DNA from: a bacterium
GTDB taxonomy: Bacteria > Electryoneota > Electryoneia > Electryoneales > Electryoneaceae
Assembly: GCA_020444425.1 (NCBI GenBank)
Contig: JAHLLB010000003.1
Coordinates: 62,001 to 126,000, forward strand
DNA length: 64,000 bases
Reading direction: 5' to 3'
Positions 16,565 through 26,029 of this stretch are shown here, piece by piece. The position numbers and the translations under genes are program-made. Each line of letters begins with the position of its first letter. The stretch's first letter is position 1. Under the pieces are notes generated by a model. It was given only the letters and a program-made list of their open reading frames with translations, did no database searches and had not been told where the DNA came from.

Positions 16565-18538
16565 ATGTCGTACCAGATACAGTTCGAGAATGGCAACAGT
16601 GTGGATGTTGCCGAAGGTGTACGTCCGGCCGATCTGTACGAAGAGGCCGGCATCAATCCGAAGAAAGTCATCGCGGCGAAGATTGACGACGAGATCGTTG
16701 AGCTGAACCGTGTGCTGCCGCATGGCGGCGAGCTGACCTACATCCGCAAATGCGACGGCAAGAAGCCGTGTCCGCCGGAATCGCTGCACGTGCTGCGTCA
16801 CACGGCGGCGCATGTGATGGCGCAGGCGGTGATGCGCCTGTTCGATAACGTCGAGTTCGCCATCGGGCCGACCATCGAGGACGGATTCTACTACGACTTC
16901 GACCTCGAGCATCGTCTCAGCGAAGAAGATTTCGAGGCGATCGAGGCCGAGATGAAGAAGATCATCGAGGCGGATTACCCGGTCGTGCGGCAGGATGTCA
17001 GCGAAGACGAAGCGTGGAACATCCTTGGCGAGCAGCGGGCAACCTTCAAGCGCGAGCTGCTGAAGGGGTTGGAAGGCCAGCAGATCAGCTTTTATTCGCA
17101 GGAAGATTTCACGGACTTGTGCCGTGGTCCGCACCTGCCGAGCACCGGGTTCATCGGTGCGTTCAAGCTGCTCAGCGTCGCCGGTGCCTACTGGCGCGGC
17201 AAGGAAACCAACCCGATGCTGCAGCGGATTTACGGCACGGCGTTCTTCACCGAAAAGGATCTCAAGAAGTACCTGAACCAGCTCGAGGAAGCAAAGAAGC
17301 GTGACCACAAAAAGCTTGGCGCGCATCTGAACCTGTTCATGTTCGACCAGAGTGGTCCCGGTTTTCCGTTCTGGCAGCCGAAGGGCGTGCGGCTCTACCG
17401 TGAGGTGGAGAAGCTGATGTACGAAAAGATGGATCAGTATGAGTACGATATGATCCGCACCCCGATGATCCTTAACGAGCAGTTGTGGCGTGAATCCGGC
17501 CACTGGGATCATTACCGCGAGAACATGTACTTCACCGAGATCGACGAGAAAGCGTATGCGGTGAAGCCGATGAACTGCCCCGGCGGCACTCGCGTCTTCA
17601 ACAGCGGATTTTACAGCTACCGCGATTTGCCGGTGCGTCAGGGTGAGTTCGGGTTGGTGCATCGTCACGAGAAGAGTGGTGTGCTCAGCGGGCTGTTCCG
17701 GGTGCGGAATTTCACCCAGGATGACGCTCACATCTACTGCACTCCGGACCAGGTGGTGGAGGAAGTTGTCGGCTGCCTGAAGATGGTGCGTGATGTGTAC
17801 GACCAGTTCGGTTTTGACGATTACAGCTTCGAGCTGTCGACCCGTCCAGAGAAGAGCATCGGCACGGCTGAGATGTGGGAGATGGCTGAGTCTGCCCTTG
17901 AAAAGGCACTCGAGCAGGAAGGCATCAACTACCAGCTCAACCCGGGCGACGGCGCGTTCTACGGGCCGAAGATCGACGTGCACATCCGTGACGCGATCAA
18001 GCGCACGTGGCAGTGCGGCACCATCCAGGTGGACTTCTCGATGCCGGAACGGTTCGACCTGAACTACGTCAACGAAGCGGGTGACAAGGTGCGTCCGGTG
18101 ATGATTCACCGTGCCATCTACGGTTCATTCGAGCGCTTCATCGGTATCCTGATCGAGCATTTTGCCGGCAAGTTCCCGACCTGGCTTGCGCCGGTGCAGG
18201 CGGTCGTGTTGCCGATCAGCCAGGACAAGTTCGGTGAGTATGCGAACAAGGTGTACGCTGAACTGAAAAAAGCCGGAGTACGTGTCGAAGTCGATGACCG
18301 CAACGAATCGCTGAACAAGCGTATCCGTGAACAGCAGAAGCAGTACGTTCCGTACATGCTGGTCGTTGGCGAACGCGAGAAGGAAGATGGGACTGTCGCC
18401 GTGCGCCGCCGTGACGGGGTGCAGGTGACGGAACCGATCCCAGTCAGCGAGTTCGCGAAGCTGGTCGTCGCCGAGCAGCAGTCGCGCGCGGTGGAGATGA
18501 CCATCGGTGCGCCTGAGCCTGCGACGGAACCGGCGTAA
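16565..18538 (+). CDS. thrS: Threonyl-tRNA synthetase
   Basis: 657 residues from ATG 16565; GTG at 16553 would add four. Charges tRNA-Thr in the cytoplasm. Order: TGS domain at about 1-60, editing domain with the zinc/editing motif HTAAHVMAQ near 75-85, class II catalytic core with MNCPGG (zinc-binding Cys), motif 2 FGLVHRHEKSG and RNFTQDDAHIYC, then an anticodon-binding domain (AVVLPISQDKFGEYA). The length is close to the usual 640 with a short Pro/Glu-rich C-terminal extension. The infC-rpmI-rplT genes often found downstream are absent; a terminator follows. The unusual upstream leader may regulate it. Confidence 0.97.
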   Translation: MSYQIQFENGNSVDVAEGVRPADLYEEAGINPKKVIAAKIDDEIVELNRVLPHGGELTYIRKCDGKKPCPPESLHVLRHTAAHVMAQAVMRLFDNVEFAIGPTIEDGFYYDFDLEHRLSEEDFEAIEAEMKKIIEADYPVVRQDVSEDEAWNILGEQRATFKRELLKGLEGQQISFYSQEDFTDLCRGPHLPSTGFIGAFKLLSVAGAYWRGKETNPMLQRIYGTAFFTEKDLKKYLNQLEEAKKRDHKKLGAHLNLFMFDQSGPGFPFWQPKGVRLYREVEKLMYEKMDQYEYDMIRTPMILNEQLWRESGHWDHYRENMYFTEIDEKAYAVKPMNCPGGTRVFNSGFYSYRDLPVRQGEFGLVHRHEKSGVLSGLFRVRNFTQDDAHIYCTPDQVVEEVVGCLKMVRDVYDQFGFDDYSFELSTRPEKSIGTAEMWEMAESALEKALEQEGINYQLNPGDGAFYGPKIDVHIRDAIKRTWQCGTIQVDFSMPERFDLNYVNEAGDKVRPVMIHRAIYGSFERFIGILIEHFAGKFPTWLAPVQAVVLPISQDKFGEYANKVYAELKKAGVRVEVDDRNESLNKRIREQQKQYVPYMLVVGEREKEDGTVAVRRRDGVQVTEPIPVSEFAKLVVAEQQSRAVEMTIGAPEPATEPA

Positions 18539-18562
18539 CCGGGAGTCAAGTAAGCGAGTCCA

Positions 18563-18598
18563 ACAGCCGCAGCCTGAGAGGGGTTGCGGCTGTTTTTC
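18563..18598 (+). terminator. Terminator after thrS
   Basis: ACAGCCGCA (18563-18571) pairs with TGCGGCTGT (18585-18593), followed by TTTTC. Typical intrinsic terminator 24 bp after the thrS stop. Confidence 0.8.
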
Positions 18599-18668
18599 TC
18601 ACCGGTACTCATGAAACGACACATCTCGTGAGGTATATTCCCTCGGTCAACGGCAAGGGGAGGAGATC

Positions 18669-19847
18669 ATGCTCTGGCGAAATCTGCTACAGGCGATCCT
18701 GGTATCGCTTCTACTTACCACGGTCGCGTTCGCGGCCGCCATCTATGATGAAGAGACCGTAGTTATTCCGGAAACCGCAGTCGTCGATGAAACCCTGATT
18801 TTAACGGGTGAATCGGTCACGATCTATCCGTTTGTGGACGGCGATATTATCTCGGCCTGCCGCAGCCTCAATCTGTTCGGCAACATCAGCGACAATGTCT
18901 TTGCCGCCTGCCGCACGGCGGATATCCGTGGCAACGCCAACGACCTGCTGGTGTTCGCACAGACAGTGAACATCAAGAGCGACACGACCGGCGACATCCG
19001 CGGCGCCGCCCAGACATACAACATTTACAGCTTCGTGGACGGCGACGTCCTCTGCGCGGGCGAGTCGGTCTTCATCGGTCCGGGTGCCGTTGTTACCGGA
19101 GACGTTTATGTCGGTGCGGGGACACTGACCGTGCTCGGCGACGTGCTGGGCGATGTCAAGGGCGGAATGCAGTTCATCAACATCGGTGGCACGGTTCACG
19201 GGGACGTGGAAGCGTGGACCAACGAGATTCTCTTTACCGGATCCGGCGAGGTGCTTGGTGATCTCAACTATCACCGTGACGAAGCGTTGGAGATCGACTT
19301 TTCGCGCAATGTCCGTGGCCAGATCACTTTCATCGAGGATCTCGAGCACGACTTCGACCACGACGATGACGGGTTCAGCGGGTTCGTGTTCGGGTTCTTC
19401 CTCCTGCTGACGGCGGTCGTCACCACCTTCCTGCTGCTCTGGATCTGGCGGCGTGGGGTGGAGGGTTCGCTCATCGCGATGGAGCAGAAGACCGGCATGA
19501 GCATCATTGCTGGTCTGCTTGGCACGATTGCCCTGCCGTTCGTCGCGATCATCCTGCTGGTGATGGTGATTACGATCCCGGTAGGATTAATGCTGTTGAT
19601 GCTGTACCCGGTGCTGCTGTATCTGGGCTGGATTGTGTTCGGCATCTGGCTGGGCAAAACGCTGCTGGACGGGCTGACTCGTCAGACGGTATCGATCTGG
19701 ATTGCGGCTCCGGTAGGCGTGCTGCTTGTCGGAATCCTCGGCTATGTGCCGTTTGTCGGGTTTTTCATCGCGTTGGTGACGACGTTGATCGGAATGGGCA
19801 TGCTGATCATGCAGCTGCTCGGTTTGCGAAGGTTGCAGACGTGGTAA
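18669..19847 (+). CDS. Membrane-anchored polymer-forming (bactofilin-like) beta-helix protein
   Basis: 392 residues with AGGAG directly before ATG 18669. Signal peptide at 1-23, then about 190 residues of short repeated beta strands (GDIISACRSLNLFGNISDNV, GDVYVGAGTLTVLGDVLGDV) as in the polymer-forming/bactofilin-like beta helix. An acidic linker (DLEHDFDHDDDG) precedes a C-terminal half with four or five hydrophobic segments (about 238-258, 275-318, 320-340, 350-385). A periplasmic beta helix tethered by a multi-pass membrane domain is inferred. It stands alone between terminators; role unknown, perhaps envelope organisation. Confidence 0.75.
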   Translation: MLWRNLLQAILVSLLLTTVAFAAAIYDEETVVIPETAVVDETLILTGESVTIYPFVDGDIISACRSLNLFGNISDNVFAACRTADIRGNANDLLVFAQTVNIKSDTTGDIRGAAQTYNIYSFVDGDVLCAGESVFIGPGAVVTGDVYVGAGTLTVLGDVLGDVKGGMQFINIGGTVHGDVEAWTNEILFTGSGEVLGDLNYHRDEALEIDFSRNVRGQITFIEDLEHDFDHDDDGFSGFVFGFFLLLTAVVTTFLLLWIWRRGVEGSLIAMEQKTGMSIIAGLLGTIALPFVAIILLVMVITIPVGLMLLMLYPVLLYLGWIVFGIWLGKTLLDGLTRQTVSIWIAAPVGVLLVGILGYVPFVGFFIALVTTLIGMGMLIMQLLGLRRLQTW

Positions 19848-19861
19848 ACCGATCACAGGGG

Positions 19862-19897
19862 CCGCGAGGGCAGTGCTTGCTTTCGCGGTTTCTGTTT
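19862..19897 (+). terminator. Weak terminator-like hairpin
   Basis: CCGCGA (19862-19867) pairs with TCGCGG (19883-19888), followed by TTTCTGTTTG. A 15-bp loop and an interrupted T-tract make it a weak call, but it lies 15 bp after the preceding stop. Confidence 0.4.
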
Positions 19898-19991
19898 GCT
19901 ACCTAGCGGCTCCGATTTGGATAGAATACGGTTAGTTGCGTCAACGTCCCGCCGGTGTGGTCAGCACGCGGCGGAACAACATGAGGTGGAC

Positions 19992-20972
19992 GTGGCGGAG
20001 AGGACAGAACGCGTGCTGGTGACCGGCGCGCTGGGTCAGATCGGTTCAGAGTTGGTGCAGAGTCTGCGCGCACGGTATGGTGGGGACCATGTGGTGGCGT
20101 CGGACATGCGCACGGATGCGTCCCCGGAGATCTGCGAAGGGGGGCCGTGCGAAAAGCTCGATGTGACGGATGGCAAGATGCTGGCCGAGATCTGCGACCG
20201 GTACAAAGTGGATACCATTTATCACCTCGCCGCGATCCTTTCCGGTGTTGGCGAACAGAAGCCGGACCTCGCGTTTGACGTCAACATGAACGGCCTGAAG
20301 AACGTGCTCGACGTCGCGCGCGAACGGAAGATGCACCGCGTGATGGTGCCGAGCTCGATCGCCGTGTTCGGTCCGACCACACCTCGTGACAACACGCCAC
20401 AGGAAACGTTGCTGCGTCCGACCTCGATGTACGGCGTGACCAAAGTCGCCGGCGAACTGCTGTGCGACTACTACTGGCAGAAATACGGGCTGGACGTCCG
20501 CGGGGTGCGTTACCCCGGCCTGATCTCGTACAAGACGCAACCCGGCGGCGGAACCACGGATTATGCCGTCGCAATTTACTACGATGCCATCCAGCACGGG
20601 AAGTACACCTGCTTCGTCTCGGAAGATACCGTGCTGCCGATGATGTACATGCCCGATGCGTTGCGCGCCCTGATCGAACTGGCGGAAGCGCCGGGCGAAA
20701 AGCTGCGCTACCGGAACGCGTACAATCTTGCGGCGTTAAGCTTCTCGGCAGGCGAACTTGCGGCCTCGATCAAGAAGCGGATGCCGGAGTTTGAGGTAGT
20801 TTACGAACCCGATTTCCACCAAGCCATTGCCGACAGCTGGCCGAAAAGCATCGATGACAGCGACGCACGAGCGGACTGGAACTGGTCACCCGAGTATGAT
20901 CTCGACCGGATGACGGACGACATGCTGGCGGAGTTGAGAAAGCAGCTGCAGCGTGTCGGAGTGGAAGACTGA
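19992..20972 (+). CDS. tdh: SDR-type L-threonine 3-dehydrogenase / NAD-dependent epimerase
   Basis: 326 residues. GTG at 19992 is chosen because GAGG lies 5 bases upstream and it begins just before the Rossmann strand; the frame is open further upstream without sense. NAD-binding VTGALGQIGSEL, catalytic YGVTK (Tyr-x-x-x-Lys) with a preceding Ser (VPSSIAVFG), and the stretches PGLISYKTQPGGGTTDYAV and DSWPKSIDDSDARADWNW, which I associate with the short-chain type L-threonine 3-dehydrogenase (threonine to 2-amino-3-ketobutyrate). The partner kbl is not adjacent. A sugar-nucleotide epimerase is the alternative. Confidence 0.8.
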   Translation: MAERTERVLVTGALGQIGSELVQSLRARYGGDHVVASDMRTDASPEICEGGPCEKLDVTDGKMLAEICDRYKVDTIYHLAAILSGVGEQKPDLAFDVNMNGLKNVLDVARERKMHRVMVPSSIAVFGPTTPRDNTPQETLLRPTSMYGVTKVAGELLCDYYWQKYGLDVRGVRYPGLISYKTQPGGGTTDYAVAIYYDAIQHGKYTCFVSEDTVLPMMYMPDALRALIELAEAPGEKLRYRNAYNLAALSFSAGELAASIKKRMPEFEVVYEPDFHQAIADSWPKSIDDSDARADWNWSPEYDLDRMTDDMLAELRKQLQRVGVED

Positions 20973-21028
20973 TGCTTTGAGGTAGAGGATTCAGTCCACA
21001 GCATTGCCCCTCTCAGAACCGATAGTTC

Positions 21029-21072
21029 AGCCCGCCGGTTGATGCGATGACGCAAACGGCGGGCTCATGTTT
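21029..21072 (+). terminator. Terminator-like hairpin after the threonine dehydrogenase gene
   Basis: AGCCCGCCG (21029-21037) pairs perfectly with CGGCGGGCT (21057-21065), with a 19-base loop, followed by CATGTTT. Position 56 bp after the stop fits a terminator, though the T-tract is short. Confidence 0.55.
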
Positions 21073-21130
21073 GCATTGCATCAGGGATTCCCAACATCTA
21101 CCTTTGTGGTTTTTCTTTTTGGAGCGAACT

Positions 21131-22003
21131 GTGTCCCATCCACTCGTCGACATCGTCATCCCGGAAGCCCTCGAGCTGACCTGGATGAAGCATGAAGAAG
21201 AGCTGACCGTTGGCCCGTTCATCTTCCCGGCGAAAGTGCCGGTACCTGTTGCGGGGGAAGGGAACCAGCTTGTGCGCGAAGGCTGGATGCAGTTTCCGTT
21301 CGCCGGACGCCCACCAATTCCTGCCGGTCTTGACGGCGAGGGATCACAGGCGGAAGGCAAGGAACTATTGGAAGCCTTCGCCGGTGGACACCTGATCCCG
21401 GGCTCGAAAGATCACCAGTCGCTGGTGGATGAAGTCGGCCGTGCGTTGTTGATTCACGCGGCGTTTTGTGATGATGCGAAGTGGTGCGAGGAAGCACGCG
21501 ACGTGTTCGCCCGCGCGGGTGAAGGCGCGGTGCTGTTTGAAATCCTCGTCCGCCGGGCCAAGGGACGGATCGGCGAGGGTGTGCATTTTCTCGAGCAGAA
21601 GGACGGCGAACAGGCGATGTACGAGTATCTGCTCGCGCGGTTGCTCTATTATGGCGCGCACCTGCTCAGCCCGACGACTCCGGGTGTTTTGTACGAAATG
21701 GGTGTGTTGACGCACGATCTCGCGCATCAGTTCCAGGTCGATGACGGGCAGGATCCGGAGAACTGGAGGCGTACACTGGCCCGCGAGGTGGTGCAGTACT
21801 TGTACCTGGCGCTGGTGGACGATGGAGTGCGTGACGAGACCCCGGCGCTGTTCCTGCGGGCTGCGAATCGTGAGACGGTTGGCGAACTCGACGGCGCAAT
21901 TGAAGATTATCAGCGGTATCTGGAGTCTCCTGCGGCGCAGACGTACCCGCAGATCACGGAGGCAGCAACGCAACGGCTGCAGGCATTACAGGCCCGATCC
22001 TGA
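21131..22003 (+). CDS. Hypothetical soluble protein
   Basis: 290 residues. GTG at 21131 is preceded by GGAG at 7 bases spacing; no better start is seen. No signal peptide or membrane segment. The N-terminal 100 residues contain Pro/Gly-rich strands (VGPFIFPAKVPVPVAGEG), the rest is predicted helical with a C-terminal TPR-like pair (ETVGELDGAIEDYQRYLES). I recognise no family. It has its own upstream terminator and a 199-bp gap downstream, so it is probably monocistronic. Confidence 0.7.
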   Translation: MSHPLVDIVIPEALELTWMKHEEELTVGPFIFPAKVPVPVAGEGNQLVREGWMQFPFAGRPPIPAGLDGEGSQAEGKELLEAFAGGHLIPGSKDHQSLVDEVGRALLIHAAFCDDAKWCEEARDVFARAGEGAVLFEILVRRAKGRIGEGVHFLEQKDGEQAMYEYLLARLLYYGAHLLSPTTPGVLYEMGVLTHDLAHQFQVDDGQDPENWRRTLAREVVQYLYLALVDDGVRDETPALFLRAANRETVGELDGAIEDYQRYLESPAAQTYPQITEAATQRLQALQARS

Positions 22004-22202
22004 TTCGTGGGAGATGTTGGCGGACAGGAAAGCGGAAAAGAGTATTACGACGTAATTGTCTTTCGTTCTTGTGCAATCTGTCTCGCTGATGCTCCATCGA
22101 GGCGGGTAATCTCATGAATGCGCTTGGATGAACGCCGAAGTGGGGAGTTGAACGGTTTGATGTCTTGCTCGCCAGCGAGCCGGATATTACGTTTGCTAGT
22201 CT

Positions 22203-22736
22203 ATGAAGCTTTACCTGACAACTCTGCGTGAAGGCCGCAACGAGGTTTCTGAAACGTTGCCGCCGGAACGTCTGGGGCTTGACGACGAGGTGTTCACCGA
22301 ACCGGTCACGGTGAGCGGCACGGTGGAATGGAGCGGGGATCACGCGGATGTGCGGCTGCACATCGAAGCGCCGGCTCATTTTGCCTGTGATCGCTGTGCG
22401 GAAGAGTTTGATCGTCCGGTGACGGCCGAGGCCATGGTGCAGGTTCTCATTCAGGACCCACCGGACGAAGAAGCAGACGACGATGAGGCGGATGGCATTG
22501 TCTACGCCGGGCGGCGGGGAACAAACGCCGACCTGACGGAAGAGATTGTTGACGCCCTGCTGTTGGAAGTACCATTACGGCGGTTGTGTTCGCCTGACTG
22601 CAAGGGCTTGTGTCCGTACTGCTACACGAATCTCAACGAAGAAACGTGTGAGCATGTGGGGCTGGAGCAGCCGGCGCCGGATGAACCGCGCGGCGAGACG
22701 ATCGCCGACAAGCTGAAGAAAAAGCAGCAACGATAG
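22203..22736 (+). CDS. yceD: YceD/DUF177 family protein
   Basis: 177 residues. Two CxxC-type pairs are visible (FACDRCAEEF; CSPDCKGLCPYCYTNL), the second with the family's typical CxGLCPxCG-like spacing. DUF177 proteins are encoded directly upstream of rpmF in most bacteria and are linked to 23S rRNA/ribosome assembly. Here rpmF follows after 14 bp. It is the first gene of the yceD-rpmF-plsX-fab cluster; the 199 bp upstream presumably holds the promoter. Confidence 0.92.
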   Translation: MKLYLTTLREGRNEVSETLPPERLGLDDEVFTEPVTVSGTVEWSGDHADVRLHIEAPAHFACDRCAEEFDRPVTAEAMVQVLIQDPPDEEADDDEADGIVYAGRRGTNADLTEEIVDALLLEVPLRRLCSPDCKGLCPYCYTNLNEETCEHVGLEQPAPDEPRGETIADKLKKKQQR

Positions 22737-22750
22737 AATTGAGGTGCATT

Positions 22751-22933
22751 GTGGCAGTTCCGAAAAAGCGTACCAGTTCAGCGCGACGTGACAAGCGTCG
22801 TTCTCATCATGCATTGACTCCGGTCAATGTCAGCATCTGCGACAACTGCGGCGCTTATACACGACCTCATCGTGCATGCCCGGAATGCGGCCATTACAAG
22901 GGTCGTATTGTTGGCGCATCGCGCGAGAAGTAA
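22751..22933 (+). CDS. rpmF: Ribosomal protein bL32
   Basis: 60 residues from GTG 22751, which directly follows GAGGTG; the sequence then begins with the universal AVPKKRTSSARRDKRRSHH. Zinc-ribbon cysteines CDNC and CPEC are present, so this is the zinc-binding (C+) form. Located between yceD and plsX as in most bacteria. Confidence 0.97.
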   Translation: MAVPKKRTSSARRDKRRSHHALTPVNVSICDNCGAYTRPHRACPECGHYKGRIVGASREK

Positions 22934-22954
22934 ACGGTTACCGGGGCGAGGGAC

Positions 22955-23998
22955 GTGCCGGTACGAGTGGCGTTGGACACTGCAGGCCGTGAACCGGGTT
23001 GCCGGACGGTCATCAGCGGTGTGCTCGCTGCGATAGAGGAGGCTGGTACTCAGGGCGTGGACGTCCATCCGGTCCTGTACGGCTCTTCGGACGAGATCCG
23101 CGAGATATTGCGTGAACTTGCCGGATCCTCCATGGCGGAGGAGACGGTTCTGGTTCGCAATGCTCCCGAGGTGATCGAGATGAACGAGGAGCCGGCGGAG
23201 GCACTCCGTACCAAGCCGAATAGTTCTATCTTGTGTGGTATCAAGGATTTATCTGCTGGTGTTGTTGACGCATTCGTGTCAATGGGCAACACCGGTGCGA
23301 TTGTCGGCGCCAGCCGCGCATTTCTCAAGCAGGTGCGTTGGATTGGCAAGCCGGCGCTGGCGGTTCCGATGCCGCGAACAGGTGGTGGGCATTCCCTGCT
23401 GCTGGACGTGGGTGCGTCTCCCGACCCCAAGCCCGGTCACCTGATGCAGTTCGCGGCGATGGGCACAGCGTACATGAGTACGCTCTATGATGTATCCAAC
23501 CCTCGGATCGGGTTGTTGAACATCGGTGTCGAATCACACAAGGGAGACGAACGTGCGCGGGACACTTTCAAGCTGCTTTCGCGCAGCCCGCTCAACTTCA
23601 TCGGCAATATCGAGGGCGGGGATATATTCAGCGACAAGGCGGACGTGATCATCACCACGGGCTTTGTCGGCAACATCTTGTTGAAATTCACCGAGTCGAT
23701 CCCATCGTTCCTCGGGCGATTGAACTGCCCTGATGGATCGGTGCTGGGCGCGATCGAGGCGATGGCGCAATTCGACTACCGGAGATACGGCGGGGCCAGT
23801 TTGCTCGGCGTGGATGGGACGGTTGTGATTGGACATGGCCGAAGCTCATCCGAGGCGGTGACTCATGCGGTACGCTGGGCGGGCAAATTGGTGAACCGGG
23901 ACATGCTCAGCTCGTTGCGCGATCAAGTTTTCCGGACGCGCCGGGCGGTGTGGCTGTCCAACCCGTTCTCTCGTGGAGAAGGTGCGGATGATACATGA
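22955..23998 (+). CDS. plsX: Phosphate acyltransferase PlsX
   Basis: 347 residues, GTG start at 22955. PlsX converts acyl-ACP to acyl-phosphate for phospholipid synthesis. Family motifs seen: LDTAGREPG near the N-terminus (a variant of the usual MDAMGGD), SMGNTGA, LLDVGASPDPKP, LLNIGVESHKGDE, GNIEGGDIF, and DVIITTGFVGNILLK. The N-terminal DTAGRE differs from the common DAMGGD. It overlaps fabH by 11 bp. Peripheral membrane enzyme. Confidence 0.95.
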   Translation: MPVRVALDTAGREPGCRTVISGVLAAIEEAGTQGVDVHPVLYGSSDEIREILRELAGSSMAEETVLVRNAPEVIEMNEEPAEALRTKPNSSILCGIKDLSAGVVDAFVSMGNTGAIVGASRAFLKQVRWIGKPALAVPMPRTGGGHSLLLDVGASPDPKPGHLMQFAAMGTAYMSTLYDVSNPRIGLLNIGVESHKGDERARDTFKLLSRSPLNFIGNIEGGDIFSDKADVIITTGFVGNILLKFTESIPSFLGRLNCPDGSVLGAIEAMAQFDYRRYGGASLLGVDGTVVIGHGRSSSEAVTHAVRWAGKLVNRDMLSSLRDQVFRTRRAVWLSNPFSRGEGADDT

Positions 23999-24986
23999 TT
24001 TCGATAGGCCGGTCGCCCGGATCGCGGGGACGGGTCACGCCACAGGAACCAGGATTCTGACCAACGCCGATCTGGAAAAGATGGTCGAAACGTCAGATGA
24101 ATGGATCACGACTCGAACCGGCATCAAGGAACGCCGGATTGTCGAGAATGGCGTGGTCACGTCCGATCTGTGCGTCGATGCCTGTCAGCAGGCGTTGGAC
24201 GAAGCCGGGGTCAGCCCACACGAAATCGACTACATCGTCCTCGGGACGGTGACAGGGGATATGAAATTCCCGTCGACGGCGACCATTATTCAGTCGAAGC
24301 TGAAGGCGTACAACGCGACCACGTTCGACGTTTCTGCCGCGTGCAGCGGTTGGGTTTATGGTATTGAGATTGCGGATAGTTTGATCCGAGCTGGCCGTGC
24401 GGACAAGATCCTGGTCATCGGCGCGGAGATCCTGTCTAGCATGACCAACTATAACGATCGCAAGACCTGCGTCCTCTTCGGTGACGGCGCGGGTGCGGCG
24501 TTGCTGGTTCGCAGTAATGATGATCGCGGATTTCTTTCGACCTACACCGGCTCAAACGGCGATCTTGCGCATTTGCTGATCTGTGAGGGTGGTGGATCGT
24601 ACAAGCCAGGGAAGAATCGCGATATTCCGTCTGAAGATTTCACCATCTACATGAACGGAAACGAAGTGTTCCGTCATGCCGTGCGGATCATGGACCACGC
24701 CGCGTTGACGGCGCTGGAGAAAGCGCGGCTTTCGCCGGAGGACGTGGACATGTTCATCCCGCATCAGGCGAATATTCGCATCATCGAAGCGATGAAGAAA
24801 CGGCTCAAGTTCCCGGATGAAAAAGTGTTTGTGAACATCCAGAAGTACGGGAACACATCGTCGGCTTCGATTCCGACGGCGCTCGATGAGGCGAAGAATC
24901 AAGGGCGCGTGAAGGAAGGCGACGTGATTCTCGTCGCGGCGTTTGGTGGCGGGTTTACATGGGCATCCGCTGCATTCCGGTTGTAA
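23988..24986 (+). CDS. fabH: 3-oxoacyl-ACP synthase III
   Basis: 332 residues. ATG 23988 is chosen because GGAGAAGG lies 5 bases upstream; a GTG at 23973 is also in frame. Starts fatty acid synthesis by condensing acetyl-CoA with malonyl-ACP. Catalytic triad complete: C119 (AACSGW), H259 (PHQAN), N289 (YGNTSSAS). Thr/Arg CoA-binding segment EWITTRTGI near 39-47. It overlaps plsX by 11 bp and is followed by fabD after 68 bp. Confidence 0.97.
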   Translation: MIHDFDRPVARIAGTGHATGTRILTNADLEKMVETSDEWITTRTGIKERRIVENGVVTSDLCVDACQQALDEAGVSPHEIDYIVLGTVTGDMKFPSTATIIQSKLKAYNATTFDVSAACSGWVYGIEIADSLIRAGRADKILVIGAEILSSMTNYNDRKTCVLFGDGAGAALLVRSNDDRGFLSTYTGSNGDLAHLLICEGGGSYKPGKNRDIPSEDFTIYMNGNEVFRHAVRIMDHAALTALEKARLSPEDVDMFIPHQANIRIIEAMKKRLKFPDEKVFVNIQKYGNTSSASIPTALDEAKNQGRVKEGDVILVAAFGGGFTWASAAFRL

Positions 24987-25054
24987 CTCTTAGACGATCG
25001 CGCGGATCGTTATCTGTAGTCAGTGTTGCTGTCAGGGAGCGGAAGAGGAGCGGC

Positions 25055-25990
25055 ATGGGCACAGCATTTCTCTTTCCCGGTCAGGCCAGCCAGTTTGTTG
25101 GCATGGGTGCGGATCTGTATGAGCAGTTCGATGTGGCGCGGATCATGTTTGATCGCGCGGACAACGATCTGCCGTTCGATTTGAAGCGCCTTTGCTTTGA
25201 GGGCCCGATCGAAGAGCTGACGCAGACGCGTGTCACTCAGCCTGCCATTTTCGTTGTCTCCGTCATCACCTCGATCCTGCTCGGTCCCAAGGACATGATG
25301 GCTGCCTCTGCGGGGCACAGCCTCGGGGAATACTCGGCGCTGGTCGCGGCCGGTGCGTTGAATTTTGACGAAGCGTTGAAGGCCGTCGCGTTACGTGGTG
25401 AGTTGATGCAGAACGCCGGCAACGTCCGTCCCGGCACCATGGCCGCCGTTATCGGGATGAACGAAGAGCAGGTCAACGCATTGTGCGCGGAAGCCTCGAC
25501 GGATGACGAAGTCGTCGTGCCCGCGAATTTCAACAGTCCCGGCCAGATCGTGGTCTCAGGTGACGTGGAAGCGGTCAAGCGCGCGGTGGAACATGCGAAG
25601 CCGATGGGCGCGCGGATGGCCAAATTGCTGAATGTGTCCGGCGCGTTTCATTCGCCGTTAATGGCACCGGCCGCGAAGGAACTCGCGGCGAAATTATCCG
25701 AAACGCCGATCCGGCCTCCGTCGGTGCCGGTGTATCTGAATGTGACCGCGAAGCCGACGACCAATCCGGACGAAATCCGTGAGCGGTTGATTGATCAGTT
25801 GACCCATCCGGTGTTGTGGGAGCAGACGCTGCGCAACATGGCGGATGGTGATGAACTCACGCATTATCTCGAAGTGGGTCCGGGCAATGTGCTGCAGGGG
25901 CTGGTCAAGCGGACGCTGGCCGGTGCAGCCTTCAGCGGCGCGGGCAATGCGGAACAGGTGCAGGCAATACTGGACGAAGGCGTGCACTAG
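25055..25990 (+). CDS. fabD: Malonyl-CoA:ACP transacylase
   Basis: 311 residues from ATG 25055 with AGAGGAG 5 bases upstream. Moves malonate from CoA to ACP. Oxyanion segment FPGQASQFVGMG, nucleophile S89 in GHSLGEYSAL, catalytic His in GAFHSPLM near 200, and the C-terminal EVGPGNVLQGL. Second fab gene in the cluster. Confidence 0.97.
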   Translation: MGTAFLFPGQASQFVGMGADLYEQFDVARIMFDRADNDLPFDLKRLCFEGPIEELTQTRVTQPAIFVVSVITSILLGPKDMMAASAGHSLGEYSALVAAGALNFDEALKAVALRGELMQNAGNVRPGTMAAVIGMNEEQVNALCAEASTDDEVVVPANFNSPGQIVVSGDVEAVKRAVEHAKPMGARMAKLLNVSGAFHSPLMAPAAKELAAKLSETPIRPPSVPVYLNVTAKPTTNPDEIRERLIDQLTHPVLWEQTLRNMADGDELTHYLEVGPGNVLQGLVKRTLAGAAFSGAGNAEQVQAILDEGVH

Positions 25991-26029
25991 CTTGCGTGCA
26001 GGCTGAGCGAACAGGAGAGAGAGGAAACG

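Noticed and set aside
16526-18109. Long frame antisense to thrS
   Set aside because: Shadow of a clearly conserved synthetase; no ribosome binding site or recognisable domain.
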